A stretch of DNA of 64,000 nucleotides from Fagopyrum homotropicum. Lineage: Eukaryota > Streptophyta > Magnoliopsida > Caryophyllales > Polygonaceae. A program made the position numbers and the translations under genes. This document shows, piece after piece, positions 12,263 to 23,448 of the stretch; the stretch's first letter is position 1, and each line of letters opens with the position of its first letter. Under the pieces are notes generated by a model. The model made no database searches. It saw only the letters and a program-made list of their open reading frames with translations, and was not told the origin of the DNA. The stretch covers positions 21,815,447 through 21,879,446 of the forward strand of contig BSWB01000005.1 in NCBI GenBank assembly GCA_033239125.1. The letters are read 5' to 3'.

Positions 12263-14101
12263 ACATGGTATCAGAGCTCTGGGTTGGCAACAATGGCACT
12301 TGAAATCTTCTGAAAGACCGAATGTATAAAATAACTAGAACCCGAAAGGGGTCTAAGATTTTCAAAACGGATTTTTGTTTTTACACGAGTGCATAGTCGG
12401 GTTGTTGGGTTAGTAGTACGTCGGACCACCATCGTTCTCCGTGGATCTCTGCAACTTGGAATGATAGATGTTAGTATTTAGAGTTATATCGATATGTTTT
12501 AAGGTATGATTATATATATGTATATGTGTAGCACGTTAGTATCCTAAAGGATACTTTAGATCCTTTAAATATGATATCATTAAGCGATTATCGCCTCATG
12601 ATAAATCCATAGCGGATTTGAAGAATTTTCAAAACGAGACAATGGATTCAGACCTAGGATTGAGTATTATACTTTGGTGGGCGTCCTGGCGACCCTATAA
12701 ATCATCCGGTGAACGGGTGTGCAAGGAAGTAAAGATGTTGTGATAATCTTCACCACAAGTACAATCCGATGAGAAAGAAAATCCCGAGTCAGCTCACATA
12801 GAAGGAATTGGAAGTCGTGCAAGGGACCTTGTCGTATGAAGCCGAAAGATGAATTAGAAGAACTATGCAAGAGACGACAAGAGCGTAGAATGGAGATAAT
12901 AATTGAAAAACAAGAATCATATAGAACGGAGTACAACCAAGAATTTCGGAGTAAAGGACGTTACAATCAAGGCGGACGCCGCCATAAACAAGCATGGGCA
13001 TGAGAGTACAAAGAAGATAAAGTGTTAACCCAGTTGTGAGAAATTAAAGAAGTACAAAGAAGAGTTACAGACGAGAAATAAATCCCTTCATCATAGAGAT
13101 GGCTTGACTTCCTTAAAGATTCAAGAATTTTGAAAGAGATCATGAAACAAGTATCAAATACAACAGCAGTGTGAAATTTCGACAACGTATTTCTATAAAG
13201 GTGGAATCACAGAACTACATCAACCAATTCGGAAGAATGTGAGGAAATGAGATTGGTGGACTCAAGGGTCCGCAATAATCTCTCATTTACAAAGAGATTT
13301 AAGTTACCAACACTAACGGTTCATACCAGAGAACCGCAAACAGATGATGACTAAAGTAAGGAGAATCGCGAAGACACGCTTACAAGCTAATGTGGAAGAC
13401 TTGATGAACTTATTGACGACAGATAAATGCTAGGACTAGACTCAGAAGAGTATAGTGACCTCATAAGAGAACAAGAGAAGTGCAGACTGTGGAAGAAACT
13501 AAAAGAGTATTAACAAAGAAACTAGAGGAGATAGATTTTCACCAAGTCTATCAAACTTCAAAAGAGATAGAAGAACAATAGGTCTGTGATCTTATGGAAG
13601 GTCAACTACATACCAGTCAGTAATAATTGAGACATAATACGTGCGGGTCAACCAGTGGTAACTGGTTATCAGATAAGGAGGATAACCATAGAATGATGAA
13701 AGAATTTTATAGACGTCTAGAGGACCCTTCAAGAGATCAACAACGACAAATGTGAAGTTAAATCGGTACACGTGCTAGTAACATTAATAGTAACATGGAG
13801 TGAGTTGAGTTAGTAACTCTAATTAAGAACTTAAGAGGGAAGACTAGACAGCCAAGAATGACCCTTTATGTTATTTGAGACCAAGGGAACTGTGTAAGTA
13901 ATTTACTGCCTACTGGCTAGGAAAAGGGTGCATATCACAGTTAGTATAGATGGATTATAAAAGAAGAACTAGAGGAGTAAGGAGTATATGATTTTGATAA
14001 GGTTCTATGTCAATCAAGACAGAGTGTGTGTAGCATTCCCTACTAGATAAACCGCAAGTGGAAGGAAGTTAAGGTCATGAGAGTTTTGTAGACTTGATTA
14101 C
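12263..14101 (+). mobile_element. Second, truncated internal region of the large element
   Basis: This repeats 4927-6765, including the Met-tRNA primer site (tggtatcagagc, 12266-12277), with a few substitutions. Similarity ends sharply: copy 1 continues attacaagct while copy 2 continues attacgaacc. The sequence beyond has no counterpart in the first copy. Confidence 0.9.
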
Positions 14102-15280
14102 GAACCACCCCGGAAACTAGCCCCAAAACGAACGCCCTTACACAATTTTCCCTTCTGATCATCTTGTTCATTTCTTTATGTTGAGATTTTTCTCCTTTTA
14201 ATGACTCAATACAAGCATCATTATCCCGTTACCTCATGCGTAACAGTCGACATTCATAATTCAATCTTCTCTTTTCTTCACTTAGCCCTTGCACGAAGTC
14301 CCTTAAACTTGCCGATGCCCCACAATCATCAAAGACGTATGACAACATCTCACCTTTCAATGGGATCATCGTCTTTCATCCATATCCCCTCTCCCCAATT
14401 GTAGTAAGCAGGATCACCGCTATCATAACTGGAGTCGTCGTCCATTGTACCCTATCACACAACAAAAATTGAACATTAGAAGCAATTTGGAATTGTAGAC
14501 AGTTCATATGATAGCTCATATGACAATTTGTAATTCTAGACCACAAAAAAAAATGATCATCAATTCATATGCCTTACATCTTGTTATGAACCTAAAAACA
14601 TGAATCATAAACATCAATTTCATATGATATTGTGTAATGAAAATCCAGAACAACAAAGTTGTTATTGCGAGCCAAATGTCAAGGAAATCCAAAATAATAT
14701 AATATACTGTTATGTATCTTGGATATAAATATAGCACATTCATCGGCAAAAAATAAATTTAATTGGCATGTACTGATTCTTTTACAATGCAATAGCTGTG
14801 AGGACTCGGGATTACCAAGCGATACATAATTACCAAAGTTATCCAAACCATAAATCTCATAACAAGTTTTTGGCAGAAGGGACATAAGGGACAATTTTTA
14901 GTATGCAAAAACACCATCTTAAATGTATGGAAGAAAGACCAAATTTTTAGTATGCAAATACACCATCTTAAATGTTTGACAAAGGGGACAATTTGCAATT
15001 CTCGACAGTTTGTACAACTACACAAGATTCATATTTCATCAGGGTAACATGGCATAGAAGATAGAGTGAAAACAACAGTCTGAAATCCATCTTAAAATTT
15101 GTATTGCTACACAAGATCGACCATAACATTTGTTATTCTACACAGTTTGTACGAGATACACAAGATCCATCTTAAACATTGTGCAACTACACAAAGGACA
15201 CTTTGCAATTCTAGACAGTTGCAATCCAATAGAAAATATGCTCTCCATGGATCTGTTCAATGTTTGACAGGACATTACAA
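14102..15280. other. Unidentified stretch with short local duplications
   Basis: No gene could be supported. On the minus strand an ATG at 14445 opens only a short acidic frame (MDDDSSYDSGDP) that soon meets a stop. A 49-bp duplication containing ttagtatgcaaa and caccatcttaaatgt lies at about 14895-14985. The phrases tacacaagat, gacagtt and caccatcttaaa recur up to 15200, so this looks like the degenerate edge of the minisatellite that follows. Confidence 0.4.
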
Positions 15281-15577
15281 TTCTCAAGCAATTTTGTCAA
15301 CAATTTTATCAACTACACAAGGGATACGAAAATTGCAATTCTATCAACAATTCTCAAGCAATTTTGTCAACAATTTTATCAACTACACAAGGGATACAAA
15401 CTGCAGTTCTATCAACAATTCTCAAGCGATTTTGGCAACAATTCTATCAACTACACAAGGGATACGAAACTGCAATTCTATCAACAGTTCTCAAGCAATT
15501 ATGTCAACAATTCTATCAACTACACAAGGGATACGAAACTGCAATTCTATCAATAATTCTCAAGCACAGAGCAGTAC
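15281..15577. repeat. Minisatellite, about 69-bp unit, four copies plus a partial one
   Basis: Copies begin with ttctcaagc at 15281, 15351, 15419, 15488 and 15558, periods 70, 68, 69 and 70. Each unit carries caactacacaagggatac. The array continues at 16268-16300 on the far side of the inserted MITE, where ttctcaagcacagagcagta is repeated. The 206-codon frame across this region arises from the repeat and is not a gene. Confidence 0.9.
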
Positions 15578-15585
15578 CATTCTAT

Positions 15586-16259
15586 TAGACCTGCACAAAT
15601 CCGGGCTCGGGCCGGGTTCGGGCAAGGCCATACCTAAAAACTCTACCCGTAAGGTGCGGGCCGGGCCAGTCGGCCCAGCTTGTCCGGGCCACAAACGCTA
15701 CCCATGTCCACCCATGTAAAAAGCGGGCGGGCTACCGGGCCGGTCCGGATGGCCCGTATGTACTTGCTTGTGCGTTTTTTCCTAGAATTTATCGGTCAAA
15801 ATAAGTATTATAATGAATTTAATACCACTTTCAATCCAATTATACTTGTATAGTGCACTACCAACAAATTCAATAACAATCGACACACAAAAATGAACAA
15901 ACCCAAATACCTAAAAAACAATAAGTATCATTACAATCAAGTTAGTCCTACAATCTTGTGTTACTGATGAATATAACTCGTTAAAATACTCCAAATAACA
16001 TAAATGAACAATCAGAATATGTAACACTCAAAACAATATAAATTATATACACATAAAGATATAAAATATTATATGTATAAAACTATATACGGGCCGGGCC
16101 GGGTTAGCCCACGGGCCAAACTGTTTACCCGTACCCATCCCATCAAAATACGGGTCGGGCCGGGCCAAGCTCGAACTGGCCAAACTTGCTGCCCATACCC
16201 ATGTTTTTTCTCGGGCGGGCGGGCGGCTGGACGGGCCGGCCCGGTTTTGTACAGCTCTA
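15586..16259. mobile_element. Non-autonomous hAT element (MITE) with perfect 8-bp target duplication
   Basis: The ends are TAGACCTGCACAAATCCGGG and, on the other strand, TAGAGCTGTACAAAACCGGG, a hAT-type terminal inverted repeat. The flanks are an identical 8-bp duplication, cattctat (15578-15585 and 16260-16267). At 674 bp it carries no transposase. Both ends are very GC-rich with repeated gggccggg words, while the middle is AT-rich. It splits the minisatellite. Confidence 0.93.
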
Positions 16260-16423
16260 CATTCTATCAACACTTCTCAAGCACAGAGCAGTACAAATCA
16301 CAAGAAGGGAAGAAGGGATACAATGTATCCAGTTTTTTCTAGACCATGTAGTATAATTCAACACCAGGCAAACAGAACGAAGAACCCTAACACTCGTATA
16401 ATTGTATGTTTCATATATAGTCC

Positions 16424-16852
16424 AAGTGGGAGATTGTAAGATTTATTTATAAATCTTATTATAAGGGCTTACATATATAATATACAATTATATCATACGG
16501 TTATTTGTTAATGAATTATCTAAAGTGATTCGATTAAGTAAAGTCCGTAGACTTTAATTTAGTGGTATGGGCTTAATGGGTGGATAGCAGATTTTGGTCC
16601 AATAGGCTAAATGAGATTCTATTAGGTTAATATGTAAATAATATTAGGTCATGGTCCCCAATATGTTAAATCGATAAGTCGTTTCTATTCTCTAGCCACC
16701 AGAGAGAAAACCTAAAAAAACCTAAGGAGATTTGACTGAGGAAGACAATATACCTACGACGCTCATTCAGATTGATTACTCCGTACTAATGTTAGATCTG
16801 ATTGCTACTATGAAACCAGATATGTAATTCTAGATTCCTTGATAATATAACA
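16424..16852 (+). mobile_element. Probable Copia-type 3' end: purine tract plus LTR remnant
   Basis: aagtgggagat followed at once by TGTAAG (16435) is the classic junction between the internal purine tract and the 3' LTR of plant Copia elements. The LTR may end at ataaca (16852), giving about 418 bp. That right end is a guess, and no second LTR or coding part is present. The stretch up to 17080 is AT-rich and shows nothing further. Confidence 0.4.
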
Positions 16853-17080
16853 TAATTAATCCTTGTTTTTATGGTTTAAGAAGTTTGATTATTCCAAGTG
16901 ATAACAAAAGTGAAATGGAAACAAATCTAGTTTACTTTCATGTCATTATTCATTTACAAAATTATTTTTTAATGTTCATTTTTTCCATCATCAATACAAA
17001 ATTTGCATATCTTTAAAATTCATGTATTTCTATTGAATTGACATGAAATCACATTAAATAATTTCAAGATATTAATGAAA

Positions 17081-17144
17081 ACACACACCTACACACCCGC
17101 ACACATCCACACACACTCACACTCACACACACACACATATATAT
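17081..17144. repeat. CA-rich microsatellite ending in TA
   Basis: An interrupted run of acacac units with cact and cccg interruptions passes into atatat. Confidence 0.9.
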
Positions 17145-18120
17145 TGCAGGGTTGAGGCCGCAATAGACTTGATCTAGATAGGAGCCCTACAATCAATTTG
17201 GAGAGAGGATTTTCCTTACAATCAATCACAAAATCAGAAATTAAAAAAGTTTGACATTGGCTATTGGCGAGTAGAAATGGAGTTGGAATGGACGATTGAT
17301 GGATATACTTGAACAAAAAAGAAGCAAGGAGATCACTTACAAGAACCTTGATCAAGATGATAAAACCCAAGCAATTGCCCTACCTTAACCCTCACCCTTT
17401 ACAACCTTACACAAACGTCTATGAAGGTAAGCACAAGGAGAGACTAATGATGAACTAGTAGCACCAATCTCTAAGAATATTAGCACACACAAGATCAACC
17501 TACAAGAACAACACACAACAATTCAATCAATGACTCTCTATTGATTGAATTTTTTTTGGATAACAACGCTCAAAAATCCGGATTAAATTTCTCTTCTTCC
17601 TTGCTCTTGCATGGGAATGTACCACGTGTGCATGGCGTATTCTTTACATCCAAAGGAGTTGAAATGGTCATCAAATTGACTAAGGTAGCATTAGGTTCAC
17701 ATGGGTCACAACTAGCTCCTTTAGATGCCATAGACACCAACATGCTAGACACTTCATCTTGAATGACTCTTGCCCATGATCTAGTGACACGACCTTCCAT
17801 TGGAGGACTTGAACCACAATAAGCTATAGTAAGTGTGAAGCATTAAATTAAATAGATATTTTAGGGTTTATATGAAAGTTTAACCAGAACGGAAGGTTTA
17901 TTTTCTAATTTATTTAATTTATTCAATCGTTCACATTTATTTAATACGTTGAATTAAACCATTGTTGATATGATTCATGTTGTTCATTTGATTCATTTTA
18001 TCAATAAATTATTCAACTAAGTTGAACACGAACGTGCATGAACATGAACGGACATGTTCAAAGTTGTTCAAACTTAAGTAAAAATGATCGAAAGATGAAT
18101 TGAGACGAAATTCAAAATTG
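17145..18120. other. Unassigned stretch, possible retroelement scrap
   Basis: On the minus strand at about 17800-17570 a 76-codon frame begins MEGRVTRSWARVIQDEVSSM. The TRSxAR word recalls the end of some plant retroelement polyproteins, but there is no further support. The part from 17830 to 18120 is AT-rich and empty. Confidence 0.25.
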
Positions 18121-18237
18121 ATATTTAAACATACAGAGTCGTATTTGTATTAGACTAATTAGATATAAATTGGTCAAAACTAATATTTAAACATACAGAG
18201 TGGTATTTGTATTAGACTAATTAGATATAAATTGGTG
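18121..18237. repeat. 62-bp tandem duplication
   Basis: atatttaaacatacagagt starts at 18121 and again at 18183. Both copies run through gtattagactaattagatat with one or two differences. Confidence 0.9.
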
Positions 18238-18546
18238 AAGATTTATTTTATTTATATTACCATAATTATTATTCTCGATGAAAGAAAGAGCATTTATATG
18301 ATACAATATAGTTTTCCATAATATCATAAGATCAATTCTAATTTTAGCCGTTTTATTTTCATCAAACGTCTGAAATAGGTTCTTACATTTGTAAGTCGAG
18401 AGGAGGTAAACCACTTTATAGTGGACCGTCTGGCACTAAACCGGCTCACCGGATCGTTATCCATTCTTGTTGCCTCTACTCCTGACTTCTTGGTCATTCT
18501 CCCGTGCGTTTCTTTTGCCTACAATTGATCGACAACAACCTTCCTC

Positions 18547-18747
18547 TTGGACATGGCTCCAATTGATCGACGACAACCTTCTCAAAAGAGCTTCTCTAGC
18601 AGACTTGAGTTGTGCCGTTATGAAGAACTAAAAGAGGCAATATCATCTGAATTGCTGGCCTTGAAGATGTCATCCCCACACAACCGGTTCCCGAGATCGA
18701 TGCCCGGTTCTACTCCACAGCGCCCGTCTCGCTTGTTCTCGATTTAG
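18547..18747 (+). CDS. Small hypothetical ORF (66 codons), uncertain
   Basis: The frame begins MDMAPIDRRQPSQKSFSSRLE and ends RPSRLFSI, directly before ggtaagc, which resembles a splice donor. Base composition is less AT-rich than the flanks, and the part up to about 18760 looks like a former exon. The phrase caattgatcgac occurs twice just upstream (18521 and 18560). I do not recognise the protein and find no domain. It could equally be chance. Confidence 0.2.
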   Translation: MDMAPIDRRQPSQKSFSSRLELCRYEELKEAISSELLALKMSSPHNRFPRSMPGSTPQRPSRLFSI

Positions 18748-19112
18748 GTAAGCCCGTTATTCCTTCGACTTGCTCATCACTAAACGAGACTAACTACGGT
18801 GTAGGTTTATTAGACTGAACTAAGGAATCATGAAGCAACTAATGACATTAACCGACGCATGTGAGATGGTCGATCGAGACTGTTAACTTAAAGGTCAATG
18901 ATTGTGACTTAACTAGGAATGCATCCCACGATAGTTGAACTAGTTATGGGGGTTTAGATTGATTAATTAAATGGGTTATCTTATAATAAGACAATAAATC
19001 TAGGTATCCTGTTATGATGGGTTAATAATCGAGCGATGTCCTGGCCAGATAAGTGGGGAAACATATTTTGGGCCCATGAATTAATGGGCGCGGGGCAACA
19101 GGGGTATGGAGG
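18748..19112. other. No feature seen
   Basis: Nothing coding or repeated was recognised between the small ORF and the hAT target duplication at 19105. Confidence 0.4.
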
Positions 19113-19203
19113 CAGGGCCGGCGGAATGGGTTGTTTGGGTGGGGCGTGGGCCAAGGGCCCATGACATCTAGGGGCCCAAATAATTTTTCTAAAACTAGTA
19201 GTA

Positions 19204-19724
19204 TCTATATATATTACTAAAGCAGCACCCATTTTGTCCACGTGTCAACCTCTAAGGCCGTCCACGTAAGCTTTTTTCCAATTTATTTACAGATTTGGCA
19301 CAAAGTATTTACAGATTTGCCATTGATTATTTTATGAGAAATTTTTTTATTAGAATTTGTAACACAGTCATCATGCCACGTCAATTATATTTAAATAAAT
19401 AATTAAAAAATAAATATACATATCAACCAAGATTTGACACATTTTTTAATTTAAAACTAAATCAAATTTTGCTCCTCTATCTAAATCTAATTAAAAGTGA
19501 TAATATATTAAGGTATAAATATAATACTCGAATAATAATCTTTGTAATAGAATTTTAATTATGTTCTTTTATTTATTTAAAAAAAATTAATTCTCATATG
19601 TTAGTCATATTAATCAATAAAAATATTTTTTTTACTATAAATTGATATTAAATATACAATGCATGAAAGTGAAAATATAATATTTACTTAGACAATCCCG
19701 CACAAGGTGCGGGCACTAAACTAG
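19204..19724 (+). mobile_element. Non-autonomous Helitron nested in the hAT element
   Basis: It begins TCTATATATATTACTAAAGC after an A and ends with the hairpin cccgcac-aag-gtgcggg, ten bases, then CTAG followed by a T. These are the Helitron hallmarks (TC start, hairpin about 10 bases before CTRR, insertion between A and T). It is 521 bp, AT-rich, and has no Rep/helicase. Confidence 0.9.
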
Positions 19725-20070
19725 TTAGGTATATATAGTAATATAGAGGGTTAAATAATCAATTAAAATTAAAGGAAAGCAATAAGTTATAATTGGAAAC
19801 AACACCCGTTTTGATATCAATCACGCTTTTATTATCATTCCCAAAATCTAACCCACGTCATCTCTTCTCTATCTAGAATTTGGATTGTCTCCTACAATCT
19901 CGTGATTTGAGAGCTCAATTAATCCCACGTCTTTCTCCCTTGAACGGTTATTTATCTTCTTCATTGAATTATTCTTTTGTCGACTACTTCATTTTCAATC
20001 CAGGTGTTAATTTTCCTTTTCTACTCCTATAATTGTTTTATAACATGTTGCCTAAGAAGCATTTGTTTGG

Positions 20071-20154
20071 ATGTCAAAAAAGAAAAAAAAACTAGCGGAT
20101 CAGTTTATAGAATCGCAAAAAGGAGCTATCGACAATTTTTTTAGCGACAAGTAG
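20071..20154 (+). pseudogene. N-terminal scrap of a hAT transposase (ZMYM1-like/TTF-type)
   Basis: The short frame has a lysine run followed by ADQFIESQKGAIDNFF, the start of plant hAT transposases of the TTF zinc-finger type, which read KRKKK..IESQKGALDKF. The natural start is probably the ATG at 20045 (MLPKKHLFGC), one base out of frame across an A run at about 20082-20090. A stop and the element end follow, so the zinc finger, catalytic core and dimerisation domain are gone. Confidence 0.7.
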
Positions 20155-20215
20155 GGCCTTCATGTGTACTTTCGCCAGGGGCCTACTATACGTTAGCTCC
20201 GGCCCTGTATGGAGG

Positions 20216-20484
20216 ATTCTCCCACGCGGTACGGATTCTATCCATTTTGTTATAAATTGATAGGTTTTGGGTTGTATTCTTTTATCCACGAAAGTATATT
20301 GAAAACCTTACCTAAGTTTGTGCAACAAAAACCACAAAACGAAACCATAAACGTTTTTGTCTTCTCTCTATCCGTCGATTAACTCTTCAAAAAAATCACA
20401 ACAGGTTAAATGAGCACAGAAAGTACAGTGCAGGCTACAGTTTTGAAACGGATTGGTAGAAGTATTTGTAGTTCAGCATAGTCT
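20216..20484. other. No feature seen
   Basis: Short AT-rich stretch between the hAT remnant and the next TIR element. Confidence 0.4.
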
Positions 20485-21576
20485 GGGGGTGTATTCAATT
20501 AAGATTTTACAGGATTTTTTTGGAATTTAAAAGTCTATAGATATTCAATATAGATTTTTAAAAGTTCATATAAATCTTTTGGTATTCAATTAGAATTTTA
20601 AATTTTCCATAAAATTCCTATGGTATTTAAAAGTTTGTTGATTTTAAAAGAATCTATTATTTCATTGATTTTGTAGGACTTTCTTATTACTTTTAAAAAA
20701 ACCTAAACCCTAAAGAAGTCTTCTCCCAACACATAAAATTTCCAGCCAAACTACAATATTGAAGAACCCTAATAGATGAGTTGTGGCCCCTGTTGACAAA
20801 AACATATATACATTTGAGAGTGCATATGTAACAGATGAGTTCAGTAGCTCAGCTCGTAGCTTGTTTCATGCAAGTTCATATTGGTCTGAGTAGTTCATAT
20901 TGGTTTGAGTTCAATTCCTATGGAAAGCGAATCCTTGTTTTTTGATTTTTCACTACCTTTTTTACTGCTTAATTAGTTTTAATATTTATTTAAAAAATTG
21001 TATGCCCCCTCTGAATAATATCCTTGGCTACGCCAGTGCTAATGGCCAAATCAACGTCTTCGAGCGTTTTCGAGTGCTTGGGCTCGGTGCATCATTGGAG
21101 GTTAGTTCTTTTTCGTATTTTCTGACATTTTGATTGTTTTCTTGCTCGTGTATGTCATGTTGATTGTTTTCCATCATGTGTCATGTCTAGAATTGCTTGT
21201 TTACAGATTTACCTTCCCTCCCCAAATTTTCCACCATTTTCGCCCTCCAACCTTCGATCTCATCAATCTCGAATATAATCCAAGGTTGTCAAAATATAAA
21301 AAGAAAGATATTTTAAATAAACTCAAAGTTGATACGCTCAAAAATTGAACGAGCAGAAGTCGAGCCAACGATGGCGTCTCTCTGTTTTGAGAAACTCGTC
21401 TGGCAGTGTCCGTCTTTCCCGTTTCTTTGAGATTTTGGCCATGTATTAATCCGACAAAATCTGACATAATCCGTATTAACTCTACATAAAATTTAAAATA
21501 TCCTACAAAATTAGCAAATTCTATGAATTATTAAAATTAGTCAAAATCTTTAAAAATCTAGATTGAATACACCCCC
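20485..21576. mobile_element. TIR element, about 1.1 kb, ends GGGGGTGTATTCAAT
   Basis: GGGGGTGTATTCAATT at 20485 is matched on the other strand by GGGGGTGTATTCAATC ending at 21576. The next 100 bp on each side are AT-rich sub-terminal repeats built on aaaatct/agatttt. Flanking bases (tct left, taa right) do not give a clean target duplication, so the superfamily is uncertain; Harbinger-like is one option. A possible tRNA-derived SINE lies inside: tagctcagctcgtagc at 20847-20862 resembles an A box and ggtttgagttcaattc at about 20903-20918 a B box. A hAT-like end, ggctacgccagtg, lies at 21027-21039. Confidence 0.65.
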
Positions 21577-22557
21577 TAAGTCAATGTATGATGATCAAGC
21601 ATTCAAGGGATTTGTGTGGAAAGTTTAAGAGAAGATTAAGCTACTATGACAACTTTTTTAAAAAAAAAACAAACTAGGCCCCTAGTATTTTACATGTTTT
21701 AAGAAAAAATTAATTAATAATAAGTGAATCTTGAATAAGCAGTTAATGGAAGATATTTATTCTGTAAAATATATTTATTAACCGTAAAATAAGGAAACAA
21801 GTTAAACAAGGTAACTGTGCTGAGATTTTCAATATTAAATATCCACAATTTTAGCAATTCAATATCTACAATGCTGATGAAGAATCGAATAACTTCAGTT
21901 TCACCATAGCCGGTACTCTCGACGACGGCTTGTTGATTCCGATATCGCACTACCTCATCGCGTTCGCAGGCGGTCTTTGTGGCGGAGAAGTGAGCAAACA
22001 GCAACTGACGGTGGAGGAAGTCGTCGACTTCTACCGGTCTTTGTTGATTCCGATATCGCACTAACTCAACCAAACCGTCGACTTCTACCGGTCGCCTGAG
22101 CAATCGTAATTATGGAACCTTTTTTCCGCTCTCTCTGTTCAAATCTGGAAGCAGTTACCAAAACTTTCAATGATTTTGTGCACTGTCGGTGGAGGAAGCC
22201 GGAGAAGACGAGGCTAATTCGCTTGCTCTATCGTCAAAGGCGGACTCTTTGTTGACAGCGGCAGCGGGTACCATTGTTAAACAGTCGTCTTCAACAGGTA
22301 TAAGTTACCAATTTTTTCAAAGGATTATGTACATATGTAGTTTGTGTACATTTGATATTTGGATTATGCTTAAATGCAAAGTATTTTGTGTGTACATATA
22401 ACATGTTGTCGATTAGAATATGTACAGTAGAACAAAATATGTTGTAATATAAACTTTTGTTGTGTTTGCATGTACCTATGTTTATGATCATGTACATATG
22501 TAGAGGCGAAAATGTTACTGACTAATTATATATATGTACATATGTTTTGCAATCTTT
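21577..22557. other. Unassigned stretch with internal duplications
   Basis: ttgttgattccgatatcgca occurs at about 21930 and 22043, and tcgacttctaccggtc at 22023 and 22078. From 22325 the word gtacatatg and variants recur about every 40-60 bp. The longest frame (minus, 21714-22103) covers the repeats and matches no family I know. Confidence 0.4.
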
Positions 22558-22633
22558 GGCGATTATGTACATATGTTGCTGGCGATTATGTACATATGTT
22601 GCTGACGATTATGTACATATGCTGCTGGCGATT
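22558..22633. repeat. 23-bp minisatellite, three copies
   Basis: ggcgattatgtacatatgtt plus gct begins at 22558, 22581 and 22604, with a partial fourth copy. Each unit carries the palindrome-like word atgtacat. Confidence 0.9.
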
Positions 22634-23448
22634 TTGGATGAACGCAAGTTGAATTCACAACCGTCTGTTACGAAAATTTTGGAGAGGATGAACAAAATGA
22701 AGATATTCTGATTCTCTTAATAAATGGAGAGAGAAAAAGATATTTACTTTCTCATTTTGTAATAATTGGTTGCTTAATAAATGGAGAGAGAAATATATTC
22801 CGATTTCCTTAATATCCTCTTTTTATTTTAATAAATCTTTTTTATATAATTTGGAGGAGCCTATTTTGTACACATTATTAACTTGGGGCCCTTTATATGC
22901 TCATGGTTACAAAACTTGCCTACTCTCCCATTTTACCCAAAGTTTAATTAATGGAGAAGCTAAGGGGGATTAGTGTTGAATTATTGCTTAAAAGTCAAGC
23001 CACACACAGTCACAAGAAAAACGAGAGAATTTAAAGACAATAGAAAATTCACCCCAAATCAGAAGAGGACTAGTCAAGACGAAGAACACATATGTTGACG
23101 AAGAAGAGCGAAGAGGAAGACGAGATCTAACGAGTGCGACCGATGAAGAGATCCTGAGTGGAGACTACGAGTGCGACCAACGAAGACGAAGCTTGTGAAG
23201 ATGAGATCTAGCGTAGACAACAGTCGACAACTCCGAAATGCCTGATAGAACTACTAAAACAGATCCGAAAATTGTTTGTTTTAGAAGATTGGTATAATAA
23301 AGCCTATTTTTATCTAACATTAAAGTAGGCCCCTAATTTTTTCAGATTATTTTTAAAAGTAAAATAGGAGGTTTAATAGCTAATATGATGTAAGTTAAAG
23401 GGTAAAGGAGTAATTAAAATTGTGTGAAATAAACCCTAAAAATCCTAA
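22634..23448. other. Unassigned stretch
   Basis: A duplication ttaataaatggagagagaaa lies at about 22717 and 22774. A GA-rich segment (23040-23220) repeats gacgaagaa and gagtgcgacc. No gene was recognised. Confidence 0.35.

Larger units (their letters stand above)
1834..14101 (+). mobile_element. Large non-coding Ty3/Gypsy-like element in tandem form: LTR-internal-LTR-partial internal
   Basis: A 3.1-kb LTR (1834-4926), a 4.2-kb internal region (4927-9168), a second LTR (9169-12262) and the first 1.8 kb of a second internal region (12263-14101) lie head to tail. The copies differ at only scattered positions. A primer site for initiator Met-tRNA follows each LTR and a purine tract precedes the second LTR, so the directions are clear. 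No gag or pol frame of useful length is present. The layout (very long LTRs, non-coding interior) matches the LARD class of plant retrotransposon derivatives. The end around 8966-9170 resembles the 3' end of chromovirus elements. The second internal copy stops abruptly at 14101, so a third LTR and the right target duplication are missing. Confidence 0.85.
19113..20207 (+). mobile_element. hAT element remnant with perfect 8-bp target duplication
   Basis: It starts CAGGGCCGGC and ends CTCCGGCCCTG, an imperfect inverted repeat of hAT type. It is flanked by the identical 8-mer tatggagg (19105-19112 and 20208-20215). At 1095 bp it keeps only a start-of-transposase scrap near its right end and holds a Helitron of about 520 bp. 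The internal phrase aggggcccaaataat is common in plant hAT ends. Confidence 0.9.

Noticed and set aside
15281..15577. Regular repeats that could suggest a CRISPR array
   Set aside because: The copies are directly adjacent without unique spacers, and the sequence is plant.
15099..15719. 206-codon plus-strand frame
   Set aside because: It is produced by the 69-bp minisatellite and runs into the hAT MITE; the protein is only repeat translation.
17570..17800. Minus-strand frame with TRSWAR word, possible end of a retroelement polyprotein
   Set aside because: Only one short word matches and there is no second domain, LTR or primer site nearby.
20840..20925. tRNA-like A and B boxes
   Set aside because: The B box is imperfect and no tRNA cloverleaf fits; at most a SINE remnant, mentioned within the TIR element.
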